Below, one piece after another: positions 27,058 to 35,778 of a stretch of DNA of 64,000 nt. The DNA comes from Branchinecta lynchi (Eukaryota > Arthropoda > Branchiopoda > Anostraca > Branchinectidae). The notes under the pieces were generated by a model. It saw nothing but the letters and a program-made list of their open reading frames with translations, did not search any database and was not told the DNA's origin. The translations under genes and the position numbers were made by a program. The stretch is from assembly GCA_023053575.1 (NCBI GenBank), contig JAKZAP010000105.1:62001-126000 (forward strand), in the 5' to 3' direction. Position 1 is the stretch's first letter. Every line of letters begins with the position of its first letter.

Positions 27058-28660
27058 CCAACCTTGGGGGAAAACAAAGCTTGTGGGAAAACGAACCTTG
27101 TGGGAAAACCAACCTAGTGGGAAAAACAGTCTAGTGGGAAAACAAACCTTGTGAGAAAACAAACTTTGTGGGAAAACCAACCTTATGGGGAAAGCAGCCC
27201 TGCGGGAAAACCAACCTTGTGGGAAAACCAACCTTGTGGGAAAGCGAACCTTTTGGGAAAACCAACACAGTGGGAAAAAAACCTTGTGGGAAAACCAACC
27301 TTGCGGGAAAACCAACCTTGGGGGAAAACAAACCTTGTGGGAAAACAAACCTTGTGGGGAAACAAACCTAGTGGGAAAACAAACCTTTAGAGAAAACAAT
27401 CCTTGTGGGAAAACAAACCTTGTGGGGAAACAAACCTTGCGGGAAAACAAACCTAGTGGGAAAACAAACCTTGTGGGAAAACAAACCTTGTGGGAAAACA
27501 AACCTTATGGGGAAAGCAACCCTGCGGGAAAACCAACCTTGTGGGAAAACCAACCTTGTGGGAAAGCGAACCTTTGGGGAAAACCAACACAGTGGGAAAA
27601 CAAACCTTGTGGGAAAACCAACCTTACGGGAAAACCAACCTTGTGGGAAAACAAACCTTGTGGGAAAACAAACCTTGTGGGAAAACAAACCTTGTGGGAA
27701 AACAAACCTTATGGGAAAACAAACCTTGTGGGGAAACAAACCTTGTGGGAAAACCAACCTTGCGGGAAAGCGAACCTTTTGGGAAAACCAACACAGTGGG
27801 AAAACAAACCTTGTGGGAAAACCAACCTTGCGGGAAAACCAACCTAGGGGGAAAACAAAGCTTGTGGGAAAACAAACCTTGTGAGAAAACAAACCTTGTG
27901 GGAAAACCAACCTTATGGGGAAAGCAACCCTGCGGGAAAACCAACCTTGTGGGAAAACCAACCTTGTGGGAAAGCGAACCTTTTGGGAAAACCAACACAG
28001 TGGGAAAACAAACCTTGTGGGAAAACCAACCTTGCGGGAAAACCAACCTTGGGGAAAAATAAACCTTGTGTGAAAACAAACCTTGTGGGGAAACAAACCT
28101 AGTGGGAAAACAAACCTTGTGAGAAAACAATCCTTGTGGGAAAACAAACCTTGTGGAGAAACAAACCTTGCGGGAAAACTAACCTTGTGGGAAAACAAAC
28201 CCTGCGGAAAAAACCAACCTTGCGGAAAAACCAACCTTGTGGGGAAAGCGAACCTTTTGGGAAAACCAACACAGTGGGAAAACAAGACTTGTGGGAAAAC
28301 CAACCTTGCGGAAAAACCAAACTTGGGGGAAAACAAAGCTTGTGGGAAAACAAACCTTGTGGGAAAACCAACCTTATGGGGAAACAAACCCTGCGGGAAA
28401 ACCAACCTTGCGGGAAAACCAACCTTGCGGGAAAGCGAACCTTTTGGGAAAACCAACACAGTGGGAAAACAAACCTTGTGAGAAAACAAACCTTGTGGGA
28501 AAACCAACCTTATGGGGAAACAAACCCTGCGGGAAAACCAACCTTGTGGGAAAACCAACCTTGCGGGAAAGCGAACCTTTTGGGAAAACCAACACAGTGG
28601 GAAAACAAACCTTGTGAGAAAACAATCCTTGTGGGAAAACAAACCTTGTGGGGAAACAAA
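27058..28660 (+). repeat. Higher-order repeat C, copy 2
   Basis: Matches 24525-26125 at an offset of 2533 bp, including the AACCTTTAGAGAAAAC monomer near 27385 and the short GTGGGAAAAAAACC monomer near 27273. Small private changes occur, such as AACAGTCTAG near 27125 and GCGGAAAAAACC near 28204. Similarity ends near 28660. Confidence 0.8.
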
Positions 28661-29309
28661 ACTTGTGGGGAAACAAACCTTGTGGGAAAACTAACCTTGT
28701 TGGAAAACAGACCTTGCGGGAAAACTAACCTTGTGGGAAAACAAACCCTGCGGGAAAACCAACCTTGTGGGAAAGCGAACCTTTTGGAAAAACAAACCTT
28801 GTGGGAAAACAAACCTTGTGAGAAAACAAACCTTGTGGGAAAACCAACCTTATGGGGAAAGAAACCTTGCGGGGAAACAAACCTTTCGGGAAAACCAACC
28901 TTGTGGGAAAACAAACCTTGCGGGAAAGCGAACCTTTTGGGAAAACCAACACAGTGGGAAAACAAACCTTGTGGGAAAACCAACCTTGCGGGAAAACCAA
29001 CCTTGGGGGAAAACAAAGCTTGTGGGAAAACAAACCTTGTGAGAAAACAAACCTTGTGGGAAAACCAACCTTATGGGGAAAGCAACCCTGCGGGAAAACC
29101 AACCTTGTGGGAAAACCAACCTTGTGGGAAAGCGAACCTTTTGGGAAAACCAACACAGTGGGAAAACAAACCTTGCGGGAAAACTAACCTTGTGGGAAAA
29201 CAAACCCTGCGGAAAAACCAACCTTGCGGAAAAACCAACCTTGTGGGGAAAGCGAACCTTTTGGGAAAACCAACACAGTGGGAAAACAAGACTTGTGGGA
29301 AAACCAACC

Positions 29310-30270
29310 TTGCGGAAAAACCAAACTTGGGGGAAAACAAAGCTTGTGGGAAAACAAACCTTGTGGGAAAACCAACCTTATGGGGAAACAAACCCTGCGG
29401 GAAAACCAACCTTGCGGGAAAACCAACCTTGCGGGAAAGCGAACCTTTTGGGAAAACCAACACAGTGGGAAAACAAACCTTGTGAGAAAACAAACCTTGT
29501 GGGAAAACCAACCTTATGGGGAAACAAACCCTGCGGGAAAACCAACCTTGTGGGAAAACCAACCTTGCGGGAAAACCAACCTTGCGGGAAAGCGAACCTT
29601 TTGGGAAAACCAACACAGTGGGAAAACAAACCTTGTAAGAAAACAATCCTTGTGGGAAAACAAACCTTGTGGGGAAACAAAACTTGTGGGGAAACAAACC
29701 TTGTGGGAAAACTAACCTTGTTGGAAAACAGACCTTGCGGGAAAACTAACCTTGTGGGAAAACAAACCCTGCGGGAAAGCCAACCTTGTGGGAAAACCAA
29801 CCTTGTGGGGAAACAAACCTTTCGGGAAAACCAACCTTGTGGGAAAACAAACCTTGTGGGAAAACAAACCTTGTGGGAAAACAAACCTTGTGGGAAAACA
29901 AACCTTTTGAGAAAACAAACCTTGTGGGGAAAGAAACCCTGCGAGAAAACCAACCTTGGGGGAAAACAAACCTTGTGGGAAAACAAACCTAGTGGGAAAA
30001 ACAACCTAGTGGGAAAACAAACCTTGTGAGAAAACAAACCTTGTGGGAAAACCAACCTTATGGGGAAAGAAACCCTGCGGGAAAACCAACCTTGTGGGAA
30101 AACCAACCTTGTGGGAAAGCGAACCTTTTGGGAAAACAAACCTTGTGGGAAAACAAACCTTGTGGGAAAACAAACCTTGTGAGAAAACAAACCTTGTGGG
30201 AAAACCAACCTTATGGGGAAAGAAACCTTGCGGGGAAACAAACCTTTCGGGAAAACCAACCTTGTGGGAA
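29310..30270 (+). repeat. Higher-order repeat D, copy 1 (period 1428 bp)
   Basis: About 960 bp that recurs exactly 1428 bp (84 monomers) further on. Landmarks are TTGTAAGAAAACAATC near 29635, TTGTTGGAAAACAGACC near 29718 and CCCTGCGAGAAAAC near 29937. Similarity ends near 30270, where GCGAACC follows here and CAAACC follows in copy 2. Confidence 0.8.
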
Positions 30271-30737
30271 AACAAACCTTGCGGGAAAGCGAACCTTTTG
30301 GGAAAACCAACACAGTGGGAAAACAAACCTTGTGGGAAAACCAACCTTGCGGGAAAACCAACCTTGGGGGAAAACAAAGCTTGTGGGAAAACAAACCTTG
30401 TGAGAAAACAAACCTTGTGGGAAAACCAACCTTATGGGGAAAGCAACCCTGCGGGAAAACCAACCTTGTGGGAAAACCAACCTTGTGGGAAAGCGAACCT
30501 TTTGGGAAAACCAACACAGTGGGAAAACAAACCTTGTGGGAAAACCAACCTTGCGGGAAAACCAACCTTGGGGAAAAATAAACCTTGTGTGAAAACAAAC
30601 CTTGTGGGGAAACAAACCTAGTGGGAAAACAAACCTTGTGAGAAAACAATCCTTGTGGGAAAACAAACCTTGTGGAGAAACAAACCTTGCGGGAAAACTA
30701 ACCTTGTGGGAAAACAAACCCTGCGGAAAAACCAACC

Positions 30738-31698
30738 TTGCGGAAAAACCAAACTTGGGGGAAAACAAAGCTTGTGGGAAAACAAACCTTGTGGGAAAAC
30801 CAACCTTATGGGGAAACAAACCCTGCGGGAAAACCAACCTTGCGGGAAAACCAACCTTGCGGGAAAGCGAACCTTTTGGGAAAACCAACACAGTGGGAAA
30901 ACAAACCTTGTGAGAAAACAAACCTTGTGGGAAAACCAACCTTATGGGGAAACAAACCCTGCGGGAAAACCAACCTTGTGGGAAAACCAACCTTGCGGGA
31001 AAACCAACCTTGCGGGAAAGCGAACCTTTTGGGAAAACCAACACAGTGGGAAAACAAACCTTGTAAGAAAACAATTCTTGTGGGAAAACAAACCTTGTGG
31101 GGAAACAAAACTTGTGGGGAAACAAACCTTGTGGGAAAGCTAACCTTGTTGGAAAACAGACCTTGCGGGAAAACTAACCTTGTGGGAAAACAAACCCTGC
31201 GGGAAAACCAACCTTGTGGGAAAACCAACCTTGTGGGGAAACAAACCTTTCGGGAAAACCAACCTTGTGGGAAAACAAACCTTGTGGGAAAACAAACCTT
31301 GTGGGAAAACAAACCTTGTGGGAAAACAAACCTTTTGAGAAAACAAACCTTGTGGGGAAAGAAACCCTGCGAGAAAACCAACCTTGGGGGAAAACAAACC
31401 TTGTGGGAAAACAAACCTAGTGGGAAAAACAACCTAGTGGGAAAACAAACCTTGTGAGAAAACAAACCTTGTGGGAAAACCAACCTTATGGGGAAAGAAA
31501 CCCTGCGGGAAAACCAACCTTGTGGGAAAACCAACCTTGTGGGAAAGCGAACCTTTTGGGAAAACAAACCTTGTGGGAAAACAAACCTTGTGGGAAAACA
31601 AACCTTGTGAGAAAACAAACCTTGTGGGAAAACCAACCTTATGGGGAAAGAAACCTTGCGGGGAAACAAACCTTTCGGGAAAACCAACCTTGTGGGAA
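30738..31698 (+). repeat. Higher-order repeat D, copy 2
   Basis: Matches 29310-30270 at 1428 bp with the same TTGTAAG, TTGTTGG and CCCTGCGAG landmarks (near 31063, 31146 and 31365). A few private substitutions separate the copies, for example AACAATTC here against AACAATCC in copy 1. Confidence 0.8.
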
Positions 31699-33079
31699 AA
31701 CAAACCTTGTGGGAAAACAAACCTTGTGGGAAAACAAACCTTGTGGGAAAACAAATCTTATGGGAAAACAAACCTTGCGGGGAAACAAACCTTGTGGGAA
31801 AACCAACCTTGCGGGAAAGCGAACCTTTTGGGAAAACCAACACAGTGGGAAAACAAACCGTGTGGGAAAACCAACCTTGCGGGAAAACCAACCTTGGGGG
31901 AAAACAAAGCTTGTGGGAAAACAAACCTTGTGGGAAAACCAACCTAGTGGGAAAAACAACCTAGTGGGAAAACAAACCTTGTGAGAAAACAAACCTTGTG
32001 GGAAAACCAACCTTATGGTGAAAGCAACCCTGCGGGAAAACCAACCTTGTGGGAAAACCAACCTTGTGGGAAAGCGAACCTTTTGGGAAAACCAACACAG
32101 TGGGAAAACAAACCTTGTGGGAAAACCAACCTTGCGGGAAAACCAACCTTGGGGGAAAACAAACCTTGTGGGAAAACAAACCTTGTGGGGAAACAAACCT
32201 AGTGGGAAAACAAACCTTGTAAGAAAACAATCCTTGTGGGAAAACAAACCTTGTGGGGAAACAAACCTTGCGGGAAAACTAACCTTGTGGGAAAACAAAC
32301 CCTGCGGGAAAACCAACCTTGTGGGGAAACCAACCTTGTGGGGAAACAAACCTTTCGGGAAAACCAACCTTGTGGGAAAACAAACCTTGTGGGAAAACAA
32401 ACCTTGTGGGGAACCAAACCTAGTGGGAAAATAAACCTTGTGAGAAAACAAACCTTGTGGGAAAACCAACCTTATGGGAAAACAAACCTAGTGGGAAAAC
32501 AAACCTTGTGGGGAAACAAACCTTTCGGGAAAACCAACCTTGTGGGAAAACAAACCTTGTGGGAAAACAAACCTTGTGGGAAAACAAACCTTTTGAGAAA
32601 ACAAACCTTGTGGGGAAAGAAACCCTGCGAGAAAACCAACCTTGGGGGAAAACAAACCTTGTGGGAAAACAAACCTAGTGGGAAAAACAACCTAGTGGGA
32701 AAACAAACCTTGTGGGAAAACAAACCTAGTGGGAAAAACAACCTAGTGGGAAAACAAACCTTGTGAGAAAACAAACCTTGTGGGAAAACCAACCTTATGG
32801 GGAAAGAAACCCTGCGGGAGAACCAACCTTGTGGGAAAACCAACCTTGCGGGAAAGCGAACCTTTTGGGAAAACCAACACAGTGGGAAAACAAACCTTGT
32901 GAGAAAACAATCCTTGTGGGAAAACAAACCTTGTGGGGAAACAAACCTTGTGGGGAAACAGACCTTGTGGGAAAACCAACCTAGTGGGAAAAACAACCTA
33001 GTGGGAAAACAAACCTTGTGAGAAAACAAACCTTGTGGGAAAACCAACCTTATGGGGAAAGCAACCCTGCGGAAAAACC

Positions 33080-33690
33080 AACCTTGTGGGAAAACCAACC
33101 TTGTGGGAAAGCGAACCTTTTGGGAAAACCAACACAGTGGGAAAAAAACCTTGTGGGAAAACCAACCTTGCGGGAAAACCAACCTTGGGGGAAAACAAAC
33201 CTTGTGGGAAAACAAACCTTGTGGGGAAACAAACCTAGTGGGAAAACAAACCTTGTGAGAAAACAATCCTTGTGGGAAAACAAACCTTTTGGGGGAAACA
33301 AACCTTGCGGGGAAACTAACCTTGTGGGAAAACAAACCCTGCGGGAAAACCAACCTTGTGGGAAAACCAACCTTGTGGGGAAACAAACCTTTCGGGAAAA
33401 CTAACCTTGTGGGAAAACAAACCCTGCGGGAAAACGAACCTTGTGGGAAAACAAACCTTGTGGGAAAACAAACCTTGTGGGAAAACAAACCTTGTGAGAA
33501 AACAAACCTTGTGGGAAAACCAACCTTATGGGGAAACAAACCCTGCGGGAAAACCAACCTTGCGGGAAAGCGAACCTTTTGGGAAAACCAACACAGTGGG
33601 AAAACAAACCTTGTGAGAAAACAATCCTTGTGGGAAAACAAACCTTGTGGGGAAACAAACCTTGTGGGGAAACAAACCTTGTGGGAAAAC
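33080..33690 (+). repeat. 36-monomer unit left of the transposon
   Basis: This stretch is nearly identical to the satellite immediately right of the transposon. The offset is 2708-2709 bp. After subtracting the element and one duplication (2096 bp), the pre-insertion period is 612 bp, exactly 36 monomers. A 1-bp deletion in a monomer near 33137 (GTGGGAAAAAAACC) explains the step from 2708 to 2709. Shared landmark: the TTTTGGGGGAAAC monomer near 33287 and near 35997. Confidence 0.82.
33683..33690 (+). repeat. Target-site duplication, left
   Basis: GGGAAAAC abuts the CAG terminus of the element and is repeated exactly at 35779-35786. The motif recurs throughout the array, so identity alone would be weak evidence. 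The convincing point is register: the left flank stops after 8 bases of a monomer and the right flank restarts at base 1. Deleting the element plus one copy gives GGGAAAACTAACCTTGT, a perfect monomer. An 8-bp duplication is characteristic of hAT transposons. Confidence 0.92.
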
Positions 33691-33699
33691 CAGTGATGT
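33691..33699 (+). repeat. hAT terminal inverted repeat, left
   Basis: CAGTGATGT matches the inverted right end in 8 of 9 positions (T/A at position 4). hAT termini commonly begin with CAG and are short and imperfect. This is the end downstream of the transposase remnant. Confidence 0.88.
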
Positions 33700-33700
33700 C

Positions 33701-33853
33701 GACAAGACCAAAACGTCAAGACCAAGGCCAAGACCAAGATTTTCGCACCGGAATTAAGACCAAGACCAAGATTTTGGCCCTGGTATCGAGACCAAGACCA
33801 AGAATTCAGCTCTGGTCTTAAGACCAAGATCAACACCAAGACCGAGACCAAGA
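33701..33853 (+). repeat. Left subterminal AAGACC repeat array
   Basis: I count about eight AAGACC hexamers on the + strand, many as AAGACCAAGACCAAGA, plus related GAGACC copies. The palindrome GGTCTTAAGACC lies at 33814-33825. Short repeated hexamers just inside the termini are the usual binding sites of hAT transposases (as in maize Ac), so this is a probable recognition array; that role is inferred. The long frames here encode only low-complexity peptide and are not genes. Confidence 0.8.
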
Positions 33854-33969
33854 AAGTCTATTTTACTAGATTGAGTGAGGAATTACTTTTCTAGCCTAAC
33901 TACGGGAAATTAATGAAAAGTAAGCTGATTATATTTCTGTCAATAAAAACGCACATAAAATTTATATAA
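33854..33969. other. A+T-rich 3' region of the transposon, no gene seen
   Basis: Between the subterminal repeats and the transposase stop codon. It contains runs such as TTTATATAATCATATG on the + strand. I see no canonical AATAAA on the minus strand downstream of the stop; the closest is a TATAAA near 33960-33967. Confidence 0.5.
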
Positions 33970-34155
33970 TCATATGCCAATTTGTCTGTTGCATTTTAAA
34001 TAAACCAATGCTGCCAATAATTTCTGGGACATCCTCGCTCTATGCGGTCTCATAAATAGTCCACTGTGGCTGAACACTCGCTCCACTGGTGCTGAAGTTG
34101 CTGGAACGCAGAAAACCTTCTCGTATAGGGGATTTAGGCGCGAAAAGGCAGGATG
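33970..34155 (-). pseudogene. C-terminal hATC dimerisation segment
   Basis: This frame gives 61 codons and a TGA stop. It contains PATSAPVERVFSHSG (from 34104) and, further on, ALVYLK (starting near 34000), the signature of the hATC dimerisation domain, where family members read P-A-T-S-x-P-x-E-R-x-F-S. The preceding residues FSRLNPLYEKVF fit the usual run into this motif. The frame is +1 relative to the N-terminal piece, and its first upstream stop, TAG at 34158-34156, falls at the join. In the N-terminal frame the same DNA reads through as an unrelated tail to TAG at 34042-34040. It is too short to stand out as an open frame, which makes it easy to miss. Confidence 0.88.
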
Positions 34156-34156
34156 C

Positions 34157-34523
34157 TACGAATTTTGCTTGTGCCAGGAAATTCTTCACCGCCACTTCCT
34201 TTTTCGTGCGTAGCTCCGGAATTCTGGTACCTGATATCGTACTGCGTGCAGGCAAACAAAGCTTCGGATCCATATCGGCGACAAATTTTCGGAAGGATTG
34301 GTTCTCAACAAGTGATATTGGCAGGCTGCAGCTGATGATAAGATTTTCCAAGAGTGACTTCTCAAATCTTCGTTGTACGGGGTGATCTCTAGCGTAGTGA
34401 GCTCCAGCGGAGTCTGTCGCAGAGTGGAAGCCAAAACCAGTAAGCAATATCTGACTGGATCTGGAAGCTGGAGATTTCGTGATGTACGACTCGTATACAG
34501 AAACGTGCTTCCGCCTCAGATGT
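34157..34523 (-). pseudogene. Transposase exon 2: BED finger end and hAT N-terminal region
   Basis: Begins after a splice-acceptor-like CCTTTTTCAG and reads HLRRKH, the H-x4-H half of a BED zinc finger, then VSVYESYI. Further on come SLLENLIISCSLPISLVE and FRKFVADMDPKL, then LPARSTIS and VKNFLAQAKFV. These blocks are the conserved region ahead of the first catalytic aspartate in hAT transposases of the animal BED-finger type. Family members continue from AKFV into a TTD-x-WTS-like motif; here that and everything to the C-terminus is missing. The frame stays open upstream of 34523 to a TAG at 34711-34709 without an ATG, which I read as intron sequence and not as coding. Confidence 0.87.
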
Positions 34524-35200
34524 CTGAAAAAGGTCAACATAGCTTTTAGTCCAAGTTTGTTTAAAAAATTCTCTCCTCGAAAATTAGTGGCCGAAAAGGG
34601 GTTGGTCAACCGATTAACCAAGATTTTACTAGATGTTTTGGAGGACGAACGAAAAGAGAGTACAAATTTGAAAATTAGAATGTTGCTCTTTGGTTGCGTT
34701 TTCTGGTACTATGTTCTTTAGTTCCGCCAAACTAGAGACATCTCACCCCCGAACTGGATTATCCTCATTCAGATCTCTAGTTCCGACCAGAACCTGATGT
34801 GACTTTCGGATTATCTAGTGACACAGCTGAACTCTTAGCAACCAAATAGACATAGCAAAATATCAAACAAAACGCGAAAGATTGGGCTCATGTATGAAAA
34901 GAAAGTGTCATTTGGCAGTTGGCTTTTTATATAATTCTACAGTTTCATCGTCATTTCTGCTAACATTCAGCCAATGATCAAGATGAAATGGAATGATTTT
35001 CGACCCGCCAAATAAGTCATGTGCGGGGAGAGCTGATACGCATAATTTGAAGGAGAATAATTTCCTCTGTCCGTTTCGCATCATGCTGACTGGATCTTAG
35101 AGAAAAGGTACATTATTTTTTACCAGCAATCATCCATGTCCATATTGTACGTTGTACGAATAAAAAGTGTCAGCAATAACTGTACATACTGCATGCTTAC
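34524..35200 (-). other. Probable intron of the transposase relic
   Basis: A donor AAG/GTAAGC lies at 35200-35195 and an acceptor CCTTTTTCAG ends at 34524, separating the C-x2-C and H-x4-H halves of one BED finger by about 677 bp. The phases do not agree with the GTAAGC donor (phase 0 into phase 2). A second donor, CA/GTATGT at 35189-35184, gives matching phase but lengthens the finger to C-x2-C-x19-H. Either the second donor was used, or a small indel has arisen in the dead gene. Nothing else is recognised inside. Confidence 0.65.
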
Positions 35201-35341
35201 CTTACAAAAGTAGGAAACCCCTTTACTGTCAGTGCTCTTTTCGTTGCAGAACTTACAAACAGCGGACCACTTCCGAGTTTTTTCACAAAGCTGAAAGTTG
35301 GTAAACGCATACTACACCAATGAAGGTTCCTTGGTAGCCAT
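35201..35341 (-). pseudogene. Transposase exon 1: BED finger first half with nonsense codon
   Basis: From the ATG the frame reads MATKEPSLV, TAG, then YAFTNF, and continues to WSAVCKFCNEKSTDSKGVS. BED fingers begin S-x-V-W-x-x-F and are followed by a C-x2-C pair about 20-25 residues later. SLV-stop-YAF and CKFC fit that pattern, with the stop standing exactly where the Trp belongs. TGG to TAG is a single G-to-A change. After the stop the frame is open to the donor. No other ATG start in a neighbouring frame leads into CKFC; the ATG at 35310-35308 opens a different 33-codon frame. Confidence 0.82.
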
Positions 35342-35377
35342 TATTGTGTTACTGAAGAAACTCACCTCGAACATTTG

Positions 35378-35385
35378 CTTATATA
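35378..35385 (-). promoter_or_regulatory. TATA box of the transposase
   Basis: Minus-strand TATATAAG within GCTATATAAGCA, ending 36 bp before the ATG at 35341. A start about 25-30 bp downstream would leave a very short leader. Correct strand and position relative to the only plausible start codon support it; no other core promoter element is claimed. Confidence 0.6.
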
Positions 35386-35497
35386 GCAACGATCGCTATG
35401 AATAGCCCCTAAATAATTTGATCCGCTAATCTCTTGACCTCCAAAATGTGTCCTGATGATGCAATCCATTATTAACCTTATCCTGCTTTGCAACATT

Positions 35498-35518
35498 TTA
35501 GCCTCTACAGGAGGCTAA
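35498..35518. repeat. Perfect 8-bp inverted repeat
   Basis: TTAGCCTC and GAGGCTAA around a 5-nt TACAG loop, inside the transposon upstream region. It could form a small hairpin or be a dyad binding site. The function is unknown. Confidence 0.6.
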
Positions 35519-35602
35519 CACCACCTTATCTCGCTGGAAGTGCGATTTAAGGTAATTTAAGGTAATTTTGAAAAGTTTCGAAATTAATCCGGATGTAATT
35601 AT

Positions 35603-35769
35603 GGTCTTGAAGACCAGCCTCGGTCTTGAAGACCAGGCTAGGTCTTGACAACCGGAAGCGCAAGAACAACACCAAGACCAAGAATTTGCGACTGGTCTTA
35701 AGACCAAGACCAAGATTGTCGACATCGGTCTTGAGACTGGTCTTAAGACCAAGACCAAGATTCAAGACT
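35603..35769 (+). repeat. Right subterminal AAGACC/GGTCTT repeat array
   Basis: About seven AAGACC and six inverse GGTCTT hexamers, with GGTCTTAAGACC palindromes at 35694-35705 and 35739-35750. TTGTCGACATC at 35716-35726 is the exact reverse complement of 33695-33705 in the left end, so a second copy of the left terminal sequence lies about 50 bp inside the right end. AAGACCAAGACCAAGATT runs in the same direction at both ends of the element, so these arrays are partly direct and not mirror-image. A transposase-binding role is inferred. Confidence 0.8.
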
Positions 35770-35778
35770 ACATCTCTG
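35770..35778 (-). repeat. hAT terminal inverted repeat, right
   Basis: ACATCTCTG on the + strand, reading CAGAGATGT inward on the minus strand. It pairs with CAGTGATGT at the left end. This end is upstream of the transposase relic. Confidence 0.88.

Larger units (their letters stand above)
1247..33690 (+). repeat. 17-bp satellite array, + block left of the transposon
   Basis: About 1,900 tandem monomers of the form GGGAAAACAAACCTTGT. Variation is concentrated at a few positions. Base 4 is A or G (GGGAAAAC or GGGGAAAC). Base 9 gives CAAACC, CCAACC or CTAACC. The tail is TTGT, TTGC, TTGG, TTTT, TTTC, TTAT, CTAG or CTGC. Less common classes are GAGAAAAC, GGGAAAGCGAACC, GGGAAAGCAACCC and CCAACACAGT. 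The GCGAACCTTTT and CCAACACAGT monomers nearly always occur as adjacent partners, which shows that variants travel in multi-monomer blocks. The last partial monomer is the left target-site duplication of the transposon. No gene is recognised. Confidence 0.98.
33970..35341 (-). pseudogene. hAT transposase pseudogene (BED finger, N-terminal and hATC pieces)
   Basis: Decayed transposase of the host element, read right to left. The ATG at 35341-35339 sits in a good context (AATAATGGCT), about 37 bp below a TATA box. The order is: first half of a BED zinc finger with CKFC at 35257-35246; probable intron 35200-34524; second half HLRRKH at 34522-34505; hAT N-terminal segment to about 34157; then a jump straight into the C-terminal hATC motif PATSAPVERVFS in a different frame, ending at TGA 33972-33970. 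Three lesions are visible: an in-frame TAG at 35314-35312, a deletion removing the whole catalytic DDE/RNase-H region near 34156, and the frame change at that junction. Normal hAT transposases are roughly 500-800 residues; about a third is left here. It cannot make functional transposase. Confidence 0.9.
35342..35602. other. 5' region of the transposon, no gene seen
   Basis: Lies between the transposase start and the right subterminal array. It holds the TATA box described separately, a short perfect inverted repeat, and a small direct repeat (ATTTAAGGTA twice near 35547-35566). Its role as promoter region is inferred from position only. Confidence 0.5.
33691..35778 (-). mobile_element. Non-autonomous hAT-superfamily DNA transposon
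   Basis: This is a 2088-bp insertion in the satellite. Its ends are CAGTGATGT (left) and, inverted, CAGAGATGT (right). It is flanked by the 8-bp duplication GGGAAAAC and carries AAGACC-rich subterminal arrays at both ends. Inside on the minus strand are recognisable hAT transposase pieces: a split BED zinc finger, the N-terminal region and the hATC motif. The catalytic RNase-H-like core is absent and the reading frame is broken, so any mobility would need transposase supplied in trans. Base composition is more A+T-rich and non-repetitive compared with the array. It is the only non-satellite DNA in the window. Superfamily assignment is firm from termini, duplication length and protein motifs; I do not assign a family within hAT. 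Confidence 0.94.

Noticed and set aside
1..33690. Hundreds of long open frames on both strands with 17-residue repeats (up to several hundred codons)
   Set aside because: They arise from a stop-free 17-bp monomer read in any frame. Overlapping frames on both strands encode the same cyclic peptides, many apparent starts are GTG or TTG, and there is no promoter, splice or codon-bias signal. They are not annotated as genes.
34040..34096. FSTSGASV tail of the minus-strand frame as an hATC motif
   Set aside because: At first it looked like F-S-x-x-G. The +1 frame of the same DNA gives PATSAPVERVFSHSG, a far better and longer match, so the tail in this frame is read-through after the frame change.
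34089..34385. Plus-strand open frames of 60-98 codons across the transposon centre
   Set aside because: They are antisense to the transposase relic, whose minus-strand motifs are clearly recognisable. They have no motif of their own.
34526..34708. In-frame extension upstream of HLRRKH as transposase N-terminus
   Set aside because: It has no ATG before the His motif except one at 34540-34538, no C-x2-C pair, and it sits upstream of a good splice acceptor. The Cys half of the finger lies 0.7 kb away, so this is read as intron.
35498..35758. 86-codon minus-strand frame rich in V, L, S, R over the right subterminal repeats
   Set aside because: It translates the AAGACC/GGTCTT hexamer array and lacks any recognisable domain. 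The similar low-complexity frame at about 33700-33850 is rejected for the same reason.
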